A stretch of 47,787 nucleotides of DNA, taken from contig PMLV01000076.1 of the NCBI GenBank assembly GCA_003160635.1, positions 12,410-60,196 on the forward strand, written 5' to 3'. The notes below the pieces were generated by a model. It saw only the letters and a program-made list of their open reading frames with translations. It was not told where the DNA came from and made no database searches. The translations under genes were made by a program, and so were the position numbers. The DNA is from Acidimicrobiaceae bacterium (lineage in GTDB: Bacteria > Actinomycetota > Acidimicrobiia > Acidimicrobiales > RAAP-2). This document shows, one piece after another, positions 24,500 through 32,583 of this stretch (its first letter is position 1; every line of letters begins with the position of its first letter).

Positions 24500-25786
24500 T
24501 CAGCGATTGGCGGCGACGCGGGCGCTGATTTTTGCCCACGCGGCCAGATCGCGGTCGTCGGCAGGACGACCGACCCGAGTGACCGTGTCAACGTTGGGCG
24601 AAGCCGCCCGCAGTGCCCCAACCCGGCAGTCATCCCTGCTCCGATGGGCGAACGGGTCGAACTGATAATGGCGCATGGCGTTGCCATGAGTGATCCGGTC
24701 GATCCGCTCGTCGCCCAGACCTTGCAGGATCCCGGAGAGAACCTCGGGAGCCTCGGGCCACGTTCCGTCGGAGTGCGGGAAATCGGACTCCCAGCACACA
24801 TTGTCGATGTTGAATTTCTCGAGGTTGGCGAGCCAAATCGGCTCCTTGATGAAACAGCAAAGGATGTTCCGCCTGAAGACATCTGCCGGCCCATCGATCC
24901 CTTCGGGGAACGTGTGTCCCGTCCACCCGTGATGACGGTCGAGCACATGTTCGGCCCGCCACAGGAAATAGGGAATCCACCCGATATCACCTTCGGTCAA
25001 CGAGAACGTGAGGTCGGGAAAACGCTGAAAAGCGTCGCACCAGATCAGATCGGCCAGGGTGAGGATCGAGGAGACCGATGACAGCGTCATCGCAACACTG
25101 GGGGGTGCGTCCTGCGTCGTGTGGAACGTCCGCGATGACGAACCGACGTGACAACAGAGGACCGTGCCCACGTCAACTGCCGCGGCAAACAGCGGGTCCC
25201 AAGCCCTGGAGTGGATACTCGGCATGCCCAACGCTTCGGGATTCTCCGAGAACGTCACGGCATGACAGCCCTTCGCCGCAAGCCGACGAAGCTCCTTGGC
25301 CGCGAGGTCGGCGTCGAAGAGGGGGAGCAGACCGCATGGGATGAACCGGTCGGGATAGGCGCCGCACCACTCGTCGATGTGCCAATCGTTGTAGGCACGA
25401 ATCATAATGTCGTTCACGTGCGGGTCCGGGCCCTGGTTCAGCACCTGGCCCGAGAAACCGGTCCAGTTCGGGAAGTTGAGCCCAGCGAGCTGCCCGCCGG
25501 CATTCATATCCTGCACCCGTTGGCGCACGTCATAGCAACCCGGACGCATTTCTTCGTAGCGGTTGGCGTCGATGTTGAAAAATTCGGGCGGCTTGCCGGC
25601 GACGGCGTTCAGACCGAGGTTCCTGCCCCGGACCTCTCCGTAATACCACTGCTGGACCCCGTCGCTCTCTTCCACCACCCTCGGCGCCTGGTCTTTGTAC
25701 CGGGCCGGGACGTGTCGATCGAACATGTCCGGGGGCTCGGCGATGTGATCATCGACGCTAATCAGGATCAGCTCATCGGCATCCAC
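24500..25786 (-). CDS. Amidohydrolase-2 family protein (long type)
   Basis: A 428-residue protein with the amidohydrolase/decarboxylase TIM barrel. The N-terminal metal motif is 'SVDDHIAEPPDMF', the middle His is in 'LCCHVGSSS', an acidic residue replaces the usual third His in 'LTEGDIGWIPYFLWRAEH', and the catalytic Asp is in 'WESDFPHSDGTWP'. Relatives include gamma-resorcylate and 5-carboxyvanillate decarboxylases and ACMSD, as well as hydrolases, so this is a metal-dependent lyase or hydrolase of unknown substrate. Its GTG start has no ribosome site; a -10-like GATACC lies seven bases upstream, so translation may be leaderless. Three other long amidohydrolases of the same type lie downstream in the window. 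Confidence 0.82.
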   Translation of the reverse strand: MDADELILISVDDHIAEPPDMFDRHVPARYKDQAPRVVEESDGVQQWYYGEVRGRNLGLNAVAGKPPEFFNIDANRYEEMRPGCYDVRQRVQDMNAGGQLAGLNFPNWTGFSGQVLNQGPDPHVNDIMIRAYNDWHIDEWCGAYPDRFIPCGLLPLFDADLAAKELRRLAAKGCHAVTFSENPEALGMPSIHSRAWDPLFAAAVDVGTVLCCHVGSSSRTFHTTQDAPPSVAMTLSSVSSILTLADLIWCDAFQRFPDLTFSLTEGDIGWIPYFLWRAEHVLDRHHGWTGHTFPEGIDGPADVFRRNILCCFIKEPIWLANLEKFNIDNVCWESDFPHSDGTWPEAPEVLSGILQGLGDERIDRITHGNAMRHYQFDPFAHRSRDDCRVGALRAASPNVDTVTRVGRPADDRDLAAWAKISARVAANR

Positions 25787-25944
25787 GTGACGAAGGTATC
25801 AGAGTCGTGAGACTCCCCCACGGCCGATGGCCAGTCCCGGGAAAGATCAGGTGAGCAAGGGCGACCTCTGGTGAGTGAGCCGTTCCTTGCGCGAGGCTGG
25901 CTCCATCGCATTCGAACAGGGATCACCCAAGGAGCACGACCACC

Positions 25945-25989
25945 ATGCTGACGTCCGGGAAGTGGGCCGTCAAGGTCCTCGGAGCTTGA
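25945..25989 (+). CDS. Possible 14-residue leader peptide before the VOC gene
   Basis: ATG at 25945 follows AAGGAG (25929-25934) and encodes MLTSGKWAVKVLGA, stopping 24 bases before the start of the VOC protein gene. The spacing of ten bases to the ribosome site is long. It may be a leader peptide or chance; no conservation can be tested here. Confidence 0.25.
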   Translation: MLTSGKWAVKVLGA

Positions 25990-26013
25990 CGCAACGATCA
26001 AGAGGAGTAGGGA

Positions 26014-26490
26014 ATGAGCCTGAGTGAGCTGTTCCATGTGGGAATCGTCGTACCCGAGATCGAGGTTGCTCGTGAACGGCTTTCGTCTCTGCTCGGAGTC
26101 GAATGGGGGCCGATCGTCGAATCCGACACCGAGGTTCGCAATGCTGTTGGACCCGACGAGGTGATCTCGCTCCGACTCTGTTACTCGACCGAGGCCCCGC
26201 GCTTGGAACTGGTGGAAGAACGACCAGGAACGCCGTGGGTGTGCAACGGATTCTCCAACCTCCATCACATCGGATTCTTCTCCGATGCGCTGACGAGAGA
26301 CGCGCGACAGCTCGAAGAAGCCTCCTGCCCCCTCGAGATCTGCGGTCGCGCCGGAGCCGAGGCCCCCCGCAGGTTCTCGTACCACCGTGATCCTCTCGGC
26401 GTGAGGATCGAATATGTCGACGCCGCGAGCCGCGCGCTGATGGCGGACTTCCTCTTCAAAGCACCCGGCGGTGCAGCCGGGGCTGAGTAG
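26014..26490 (+). CDS. VOC (glyoxalase/dioxygenase) family protein
   Basis: A 158-residue protein with two beta-alpha-beta-beta-beta modules of the vicinal-oxygen-chelate fold. Metal-binding positions are His8 ('LFHVGIVV'), a Glu near 65 ('RLELVEE'), His85 ('LHHIGFFSD') and Glu133 ('VRIEYVD'), arranged as in glyoxalase I and methylmalonyl-CoA epimerase. Size also fits those. The reaction could be epimerisation, isomerisation or ring cleavage. AGGAG lies six bases before the ATG. It is divergent from an amidohydrolase gene and 131 bases upstream of two acyl-CoA dehydrogenase genes, so a catabolic role beside beta-oxidation is reasonable. Confidence 0.8.
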   Translation: MSLSELFHVGIVVPEIEVARERLSSLLGVEWGPIVESDTEVRNAVGPDEVISLRLCYSTEAPRLELVEERPGTPWVCNGFSNLHHIGFFSDALTRDARQLEEASCPLEICGRAGAEAPRRFSYHRDPLGVRIEYVDAASRALMADFLFKAPGGAAGAE

Positions 26491-26544
26491 TGCGAGGCCC
26501 ACACGGCACACACCACATCGGCATGAGCTGTCCGCGGGCCGCAT

Positions 26545-26572
26545 CTGACGGGAGGGGTCTAATGCCTATACA
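26545..26572 (+). promoter_or_regulatory. Possible promoter of the acyl-CoA dehydrogenase pair
   Basis: CTGACG (26545-26550) and TATACA (26567-26572) are 16 bases apart and lie about 50 bases upstream of the ATG at 26622. They resemble -35 and -10 elements but are not strong matches. No operator was recognised beside them. Confidence 0.38.
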
Positions 26573-26621
26573 GTGCCGCAGACTCGGCTGGGCACATAGC
26601 TCCTGGACCAGGGATTGACGC

Positions 26622-27749
26622 ATGGAACTCACACTGACAGACGATCAACAGCTTCTTCGGGACACTGCCACCAGGTTCATGGATGCCACGTGTCCTCTCG
26701 AAACGGTCCGCCGGCTTTTCGACGAAGGAGCGGGAACGGATCTCCCGCAGGGCTATCTGCGAGAAGCCGCAGAACTCGGCTGGTTCTCGCTGCTCGTCCC
26801 CGAGGAGCTGGGTGGCGGCAGCATTTCGGGTGAGGGCTTGCGCGATGCCGCCATCGTTGCCGAGGAGCGCGGCAAACGGCTCCAACCCGGTCCGTTCGTG
26901 GCTATGAACGTGGTGGCCAGCGCGTTGGCCCGTGGAGGAACGGCGTCCCAGCGTGACAGCATCTTGCCTGCGGTCATGGCAGGCGAGGCGGCTGCGTGGG
27001 TCGCCAACGACGCAACGGGGACATGGGCACCCGGCGCTTCTCTTTCAGCCGCCACTCGCGAAGGGGGCTTCTCCCTGTCGGGCACCTCTGGAGCCATTCA
27101 AGGCGCGACCCAGGCGACCCGGCTGCTCGTGGTCGCCGCTGGTCCTGACGGTCTCTCGCAATTCCTGGTGTCGACCGACCTGCCCGGCGTCGTCATTCAC
27201 CCGCGTGACGCCCATGACATCACGCAGCGCTTCGGCACCGTCGAACTCAACGAGGTGGACGTGGGCCCAGAGTCCCTCGTGGGCAAGAGTGGAGAGGCCG
27301 CGCCCGATATAGAGCAACAACTGCAAATTGCCCTCATCCTCTCGGTCGCCGAAACGCTCGGGACGCTCGCCGCCCTCTTCGAGATGACCCGGCAGTACGC
27401 GGTGGACCGCATCGCATTCGGCCGGCCGATCGGCTCATACCAGGGAGTCAAGTATCAACTGGCGGACATGAGCCTGTCGATCGAAGCCGCCCACGCCATC
27501 TCTGGGGCGGCGACCAAAGGTGTACAGGGTGCTTACGCGGACGCCGGCGAAGTGGCCAGCATGGCAAAGGCGTGGCTCGGTGACATCGGAATCGACGTGG
27601 CGCAGGGGTGCTTCCAGATCTTCGCCGGCATCGGCTACACGTGGGAACATGACCTCCACCTGTTCTTGCGCCGCATCACGATGAATGGGTTGCTGTTCGG
27701 TCAATCCGAATGGCACCGCGAGCGGATCTGCGCGATCCAAGGGCTGTGA
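26622..27749 (+). CDS. Acyl-CoA dehydrogenase, smaller subunit of a likely heteromer
   Basis: A 375-residue FAD-dependent acyl-CoA dehydrogenase homologue with the start 'LTDDQQLLRDTATRFM', the flavin-region 'WVANDATGTWAP', and 'AVDRIAFGRPIGSYQGVKYQ' with 'GIGYTWEHDLHLFLRR' near the end. Where classical enzymes have the catalytic Glu in an EGT motif, this protein has 'LLFGQSEWHR', without it. In mycobacterial FadE26-FadE27-type pairs, two dissimilar subunits form an alpha2beta2 enzyme with one catalytic site per pair. This gene is followed ten bases after its stop by a longer homologue with a GAGGAGG site overlapping the stop, which fits such a pair. It would oxidise the acyl-CoA of a non-fatty-acid substrate, possibly a cyclic or steroid-like one (inference). 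Confidence 0.85.
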   Translation: MELTLTDDQQLLRDTATRFMDATCPLETVRRLFDEGAGTDLPQGYLREAAELGWFSLLVPEELGGGSISGEGLRDAAIVAEERGKRLQPGPFVAMNVVASALARGGTASQRDSILPAVMAGEAAAWVANDATGTWAPGASLSAATREGGFSLSGTSGAIQGATQATRLLVVAAGPDGLSQFLVSTDLPGVVIHPRDAHDITQRFGTVELNEVDVGPESLVGKSGEAAPDIEQQLQIALILSVAETLGTLAALFEMTRQYAVDRIAFGRPIGSYQGVKYQLADMSLSIEAAHAISGAATKGVQGAYADAGEVASMAKAWLGDIGIDVAQGCFQIFAGIGYTWEHDLHLFLRRITMNGLLFGQSEWHRERICAIQGL

Positions 27750-27759
27750 GGAGGACACC

Positions 27760-29040
27760 ATGAGCAGTGCTCTCGCCGAAGATGTGGCCATTCCTGACCT
27801 GGAGGCCTACCGGCTCCAGGCTCGCACCTGGTTGGCCGACAACATGACGCGTCGGGTTGGACCGCCCGAACATCACGAGGTGGAGTACTACACCCCCGAG
27901 GTGATCGCGGCAGGCCGGAAGCTCCAACGCCGTGTGTACGAGGCAGGCTACGCGGGGATCAGCTATCCAAAAGCGTATGGTGGCCAGGGCCTTCCCGTGC
28001 AGTACGAGGCGGCATACCTGGAGGAGGCGAAGGACTACGTCCTCGCTGACTTTGGCATCCTGACGGGGACGACGTTTGGTGTCTGCGTGCCGACCATGGT
28101 GGCGCACGGGCAGCCCGACTTCCTGGCGGAATTCGTTCCGAAAGTTCTCGCAGGAGAGGCTCTCGTATGCCAGTTCTTCTCCGAGCCCTCGTCGGGATCG
28201 GACCTTGCGGGGGCCCGGACGAGGGCGACACGGGACGGCGACATGTGGGTGCTCAACGGGCAGAAGATTTGGAGCACCTATGCGCATCTTGCCGATTGGG
28301 GCATGTGCCTGGCGCGCAGCGACTGGGACCAGCCCAAGCACCGGGGACTGTCCTGGTTCGCCGTCCCTTGTGATTCTCCCGGTCTCACGATCCGCCCGAT
28401 CCGCCAGATCAACGACACATCAGAGTTCTGCGAGGACTTCTTCGACGATGTGACTATCCCGGACATCTACCGGATCGGCGACGTCAATGAGGGATGGACC
28501 GTCACCCAGACCATGCTCGTGCGCGAACGCGGCGGCGGTAGGCCGATCGACGCCAAAGCCGAGCTGCACCCCGGACCTCTCGCTCCTGACCTCGTCGAGT
28601 TGGCGCGACGGGCCGGGACAGCGGCGGACTCGACCGTTCGCCAGAAGATAGCCCGCGCCCACACCATTGACTTTGTCGGCGCAGCTCTTTCGGCCCGCAT
28701 CGGCGAACTCAATCGACTCGGCCGGCTCGACGCAGGATCGGCCGCCTACGGCAAGCTGTTCAAGGGCGTCTACGACCCCATCCGAGCCCGCATCGCCGTC
28801 GAGGTGGGTGGTCCCGGAGCACTGGCGTGGGACCCAGCCGATGCACACGGACCGGATACCTCGCTGTACTACCTCAACTGCCGCATCATGTCGATCGCCG
28901 GTGGTACGAACGAGATGCAACGCAACGGGATCGGCGAACGCAAGCTCGGACTCCCCCGTGAGCCCAGTTTCGACACGGGCAAGCCCTTCAGTCAAGTGCT
29001 GCGCGATGCCACGAACTGGACGGGCAAACCCAACACGTGA
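27760..29040 (+). CDS. Acyl-CoA dehydrogenase, larger subunit
   Basis: A 426-residue partner of the preceding gene. It has 'QFFSEPSSGSDLAGART' (FAD-binding, residues about 140-156), 'WVLNGQKIWSTYAHLADW', 'GWTVTQTMLVRERG' and the C-terminal 'IAGGTNEMQRNGIGERKLGL'. The classical catalytic Glu of the EGT motif is Gly here (AGGT), so any base must lie elsewhere, as in heteromeric FadE pairs. The 'TNEMQRNGIGERKLGLP' tail is the typical end of these larger subunits. ATG at 27760 is preceded by GAGGAGG, which overlaps the stop of the smaller subunit gene. It would dehydrogenate a CoA thioester and pass electrons to ETF. It is convergent with an amidohydrolase gene. Confidence 0.87.
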   Translation: MSSALAEDVAIPDLEAYRLQARTWLADNMTRRVGPPEHHEVEYYTPEVIAAGRKLQRRVYEAGYAGISYPKAYGGQGLPVQYEAAYLEEAKDYVLADFGILTGTTFGVCVPTMVAHGQPDFLAEFVPKVLAGEALVCQFFSEPSSGSDLAGARTRATRDGDMWVLNGQKIWSTYAHLADWGMCLARSDWDQPKHRGLSWFAVPCDSPGLTIRPIRQINDTSEFCEDFFDDVTIPDIYRIGDVNEGWTVTQTMLVRERGGGRPIDAKAELHPGPLAPDLVELARRAGTAADSTVRQKIARAHTIDFVGAALSARIGELNRLGRLDAGSAAYGKLFKGVYDPIRARIAVEVGGPGALAWDPADAHGPDTSLYYLNCRIMSIAGGTNEMQRNGIGERKLGLPREPSFDTGKPFSQVLRDATNWTGKPNT

Positions 29041-29055
29041 GCGTGCCGGGGCTTG

Positions 29056-30255
29056 TCACGCGCCGGCGTGACCCTCGATCTTGAACAATTCTCGAACGTT
29101 TTCGCCCAGAAATCGATTGCGATTCTCGTCGGGAAGCTGCCTCGCCAGCGTTTCGAGGTCCACCAGGTAGTCAGGTGTGTGGTCGGCATGGGGGTAGTCC
29201 GAAGCCCAGAGGAACTGTGTGGGGCCATAGCGCGCAATGAGCGGAGCGAGCGAATGCTCGTCGGGGTCACACGAGACCCAGCACCGGTCCCGGAAATACG
29301 TCGACGGCTTCTCCTTGAGCGACATGCCGACACCGATCGGAGTGTGGGCGTACACCGCATCCATCCGATCGAGGAAATGACCGACCCAGCCCCCTCCCGA
29401 TTCGAGCACCAGTACCTTGAGGCGGGGGAATTGATCGAACACGGCCATGTCGAAAAATGTGGCCAATTGATGTCGAACGCCATCGCCACCTCTTACTGAC
29501 TCGAGCAGTTGCAATCGATCCTCGGTCCAGTTGCCTCCCGTGAACCGTTCACCCTTCACCCAATCCGGTTCGAAGCCGGGGTGAATGGCAAAGACGACGT
29601 CGAGATCCTGTGCCGCGGCAAAGACCCGGTTGTGTGCGGCATGAGCCAGCGCCCGTCGCGCATGGGTGAACGGCAACACGAAGCATCCCCGCGCACCCTC
29701 GGCGACGGCTCGCTCGAGTTCGGTGGCGGCTGCCTCGGGATCCGACAGCGACAGGTGCGCCGTCGGCACCAGACGGTCGCCCGAGTCCGAACAGAACTCG
29801 CAAATCCAGCGGTTGTAGGCGCGCGTGTAGGCCTGGCTCAGTTCAGGATCCTCGAGCTCGGCCTCCCAAAGCAGGCCGAGGGTGGGATAGAGAACCACGG
29901 CGTCGAGGCCTTCGGCATCAAGCAGGTGCAGCCGTTCAGAGGGGTCAAAACTGCCGTAGGCGGCCTCCGACACATACGTTCGCCCAGGGTCACGGGCGAT
30001 CGACATGAGATCGGGCGCACCCATGACTCCGAGGAGTGACGGCATTCCCTTGGCGGTGACGGTCGAGCGCCGTCCCCCGATCTCGAGCTCCTCCAGCCCG
30101 TCTGCATCCCTCACAATCCGAAGCGCGCGGTCCCGGAATTTTGGATCCAGATATCGCTCCCACAGGTCGGGCGGCTCGAGGATGTGGCCGTCCGCATCGA
30201 TCGCCCCGTCATAGGCAAGCCGGCGGACTCCAGCCAGAACACGCGCATCGGACAT
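29056..30255 (-). CDS. Amidohydrolase-2 family protein (long type)
   Basis: A 399-residue metal-dependent hydrolase/lyase homologue. 'DADGHILEPPDLWERYL' gives the N-terminal metal motif, 'FAIHPGFEP' the next His, 'VLESGGGWVGHFLDRMD' an acidic residue in place of the third His, and 'LWASDYPHADHTPDYL' the catalytic Asp. A run of 'HAHxxH'-free sequence in between matches the other long paralogues. It is closer to the protein at 24500 than to the short ones. ATG at 30255 follows GGGGGAGG by five bases. It converges with the acyl-CoA dehydrogenase pair and shares its upstream end with the aquaporin-like gene (same strand, 106 bases away), which suggests joint transcription. Confidence 0.84.
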   Translation of the reverse strand: MSDARVLAGVRRLAYDGAIDADGHILEPPDLWERYLDPKFRDRALRIVRDADGLEELEIGGRRSTVTAKGMPSLLGVMGAPDLMSIARDPGRTYVSEAAYGSFDPSERLHLLDAEGLDAVVLYPTLGLLWEAELEDPELSQAYTRAYNRWICEFCSDSGDRLVPTAHLSLSDPEAAATELERAVAEGARGCFVLPFTHARRALAHAAHNRVFAAAQDLDVVFAIHPGFEPDWVKGERFTGGNWTEDRLQLLESVRGGDGVRHQLATFFDMAVFDQFPRLKVLVLESGGGWVGHFLDRMDAVYAHTPIGVGMSLKEKPSTYFRDRCWVSCDPDEHSLAPLIARYGPTQFLWASDYPHADHTPDYLVDLETLARQLPDENRNRFLGENVRELFKIEGHAGA

Positions 30256-30360
30256 GTCGTCCTCCCCCATACGAATGAGTGATGAGCCCTGCACTGCGAC
30301 GAGGCAACCCTAGCCCTCGGGCACTCCACGCCACGGGCGTGGGCACCCGAACCCCACCGT

Positions 30361-31182
30361 TCAGGACTTCCCGGCCTGATATACCTCGGTGAACAGGCCG
30401 CCCTGGGCCGCACTCGAACCGGAGAGACCGCCACCTCGGCCACGGAGGACGAACGCGAAGGCGACGGCGAGCAAAGCTCCCGCGGCCGGCCCGGCCAGGT
30501 AGACCCACCAGGCAGTGAAGTTCGAGCTCACCAGGTCGGGCCCCAAGGTGCGGACCGGGTTCATGGAGGCACCCGAGATCGGGCTCGCCCAGAGCCCGGC
30601 CAGTGCGATGTAACCCCCGACCCCCAGCGCGCCGAACACGCCGACATTCTGTGCTCCCGACGCGGTTCCGAGGATGACGCTCACCAGACCCATCGTCAGA
30701 ACGAGCTCCAGCCAGAACGCAGCCATCCCCGAGTAGCCCCGGGCGGGATAGTTCGACCCGTAGGCGGCCGAGACTTTGATCACGTTGTGCAGGAAGAGCG
30801 CGGCGAGGGTCGCTCCGATCAACTGCACCACGACGTAGCCGGGCACGCGCCGCCAATGAAAGTCCCGGCGCAGCGCAAACGCAATACTGACAACGGGGTT
30901 CAAGTGGGCGCCGGAGACCTTGCCCATGAACAAGATGACGGCCATGACCATCAAACCCGGTGCGACGACCGCCGCTTGACGGCTGACGCTTCCAGGAAAG
31001 GCGTGACCCATCATGCCCGCCCCCGCAGCCACCAACACCAGAAGGAACGTGCCCAGCAATTCCGAGAAGAGACGCCGCCATTCCTGTCGCGGGTCGTTGA
31101 AGTTGTTGATCCGGTCGATGAGCCCCTGCTCGTAACGGGCGAGTGGGCCTTTGGTGGGAGGCTGTTGTTGTCTCGCGGTCAT
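30361..31182 (-). CDS. Aquaporin/glycerol-channel (MIP) family protein with NPV motifs
   Basis: A 273-residue integral membrane channel with six hydrophobic helices and two half-helices. The two pore motifs are 'SGAHLNPVVSIAF' (Asn95-Pro96-Val97) and 'SGASMNPVRTLGP' (Asn208-Pro209-Val210), so both NPA boxes are NPV; the selectivity arginine (Arg211) is kept. N-terminal residues 1-38 are hydrophilic and longer than in most MIPs. Ala-to-Val in both boxes widens or alters the pore and may change the cargo from water or glycerol to another small neutral solute (inference). The neighbourhood of amidohydrolase genes suggests uptake of a small uncharged substrate or release of a product. It is divergent from the amidohydrolase at 31422. 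Confidence 0.83.
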   Translation of the reverse strand: MTARQQQPPTKGPLARYEQGLIDRINNFNDPRQEWRRLFSELLGTFLLVLVAAGAGMMGHAFPGSVSRQAAVVAPGLMVMAVILFMGKVSGAHLNPVVSIAFALRRDFHWRRVPGYVVVQLIGATLAALFLHNVIKVSAAYGSNYPARGYSGMAAFWLELVLTMGLVSVILGTASGAQNVGVFGALGVGGYIALAGLWASPISGASMNPVRTLGPDLVSSNFTAWWVYLAGPAAGALLAVAFAFVLRGRGGGLSGSSAAQGGLFTEVYQAGKS

Positions 31183-31421
31183 CGCACCTCATCACGTTGC
31201 CTGTCGCTCTCGGGCCAGGTCCCCCCGCACCGTTTCGTTGGCGCTGCAGGTCACTTATCGGTGGCCAGAGGCCCAACAGACCTCATCCTCTCACTGCGAA
31301 GGACCAGCAGTGCGGGAGGGTCGACCGAGGATCCAGACTTCGCCCGCCCGAGGCCACCGGCGGCGGTAGGCTCCCGCCAGCGCTTCGAACCAAGATGGGG
31401 CGTCTGAAAGGGAGGGACGCA

Positions 31422-32567
31422 GTGAGCCTGCTCATCGACTCCGATACCCACCTCTTTGAGCCATCGGGAATGTGGCGCGAGTACGCCGACCCAGCGGATC
31501 GGGATGTGGCGCTCCACATGGCGACCGATGACCACGGATACACCTGGCTGATGTCCGGCGACCGCAGACTGAGCCTGGGTGGTCCGCATCGCCCGGGTGA
31601 CGTCGACGGCATAGGTGTCTTTCGACGGCGCCTACTCGACGGCTTGCCCGCAGAATTCGATCTGGAAGATTTCACGGCGAGCTATTCCGATCCAGGTGCT
31701 CGCCTCCTTGAACTCGACAGAGCGGGCTTCGACGCCTCGATCATGTTCCCGAACTACGGGATCGGTTGGGAGCGACCGATGCAGGACGACGTGCGCGCCA
31801 CCCTGGCCAACATGACGGCGTGGAACCGATGGATCGTAGAGATTGCCGGGAAAGGCGGAGGACGGCTCCACCCCGTGGCTCATTTGAGTCTTCGCGACGT
31901 GACCTGGTTCGAGAACCAACTCCGACAACTCGCTGAGGGCGGAATCCGCATCGCCTTGATCTCACCGTCACTCGTAGATGGGCGCCCTCTGTCACACCCC
32001 GATCTCGATCGGGTCTGGGCCGCTTTCGTCGACCACGGCATCACACCGGTTTTTCACGTGGCGAACCAACCTCGGCCATTTGACGAAGCATGGTACGGGG
32101 AGGACTTGGAAGGTGGAATTTCCCCGCTGAGCGTCGTCTTCATATGGACTGGCGCAGCCCTGGCCTTGACCGATCTGATTCTGAACGGCGTGTTGGAGCG
32201 CTATCCGGAGCTTCGGATGGGCATCATGGAGTTGTCGGCCCGATGGGTGCCACAACATATGCAGATGATGGACGGGGGCTACCGTCACACAGCACGGTTC
32301 AATGGCGAGTCCACTCAGCTCTCACTCATGCCCAGCGAGTACTTCCAGCGTCAAGTGCGCGTGGCGGCGTTCTCCTACGAGAGACCGCTCGACCTCATGG
32401 CAGCGTCAGGCGACTTGTTCATGGCGTGCAGTGACTATCCCCATACCGAGGGAACGCTCACCGCGATCGAGGACTACGCCGCCGTCGGGCTCGCGCCCGA
32501 CGCACATCCGCAATTCTTCGGGGGCAACGCTTCCTTTCTCTTGAGGGAGCCCGCGCCCATCGCGTGA
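31422..32567 (+). CDS. Amidohydrolase-2 family protein (long type)
   Basis: A 381-residue member of the same superfamily. 'DSDTHLFEPSGMWREYA' is the metal motif, 'PVFHVANQPRPF' the next His, 'GIMELSARWVPQHMQ' an acidic residue in the third-His position, and 'MACSDYPHTEGTL' the catalytic Asp region. 'SIMFPNYGIGWERP' is a substrate-binding block. GTG at 31422 is chosen because GGGAGGG lies at 31410-31415, though the frame is open for 93 more codons upstream. It converges with the enoyl-CoA hydratase gene and is divergent from the channel gene. Function: metal-dependent hydrolase or decarboxylase, substrate unknown. Confidence 0.84.
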   Translation: MSLLIDSDTHLFEPSGMWREYADPADRDVALHMATDDHGYTWLMSGDRRLSLGGPHRPGDVDGIGVFRRRLLDGLPAEFDLEDFTASYSDPGARLLELDRAGFDASIMFPNYGIGWERPMQDDVRATLANMTAWNRWIVEIAGKGGGRLHPVAHLSLRDVTWFENQLRQLAEGGIRIALISPSLVDGRPLSHPDLDRVWAAFVDHGITPVFHVANQPRPFDEAWYGEDLEGGISPLSVVFIWTGAALALTDLILNGVLERYPELRMGIMELSARWVPQHMQMMDGGYRHTARFNGESTQLSLMPSEYFQRQVRVAAFSYERPLDLMAASGDLFMACSDYPHTEGTLTAIEDYAAVGLAPDAHPQFFGGNASFLLREPAPIA

Positions 32568-32583
32568 CGTCGGGAGTGCGCGG

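Noticed and set aside
26562..26618. An 18-codon ORF with GGGAGGGG before the acyl-CoA dehydrogenase gene
   Set aside because: It overlaps a likely -10 element (TATACA), so the transcript would begin inside it. Reported instead as a promoter candidate.
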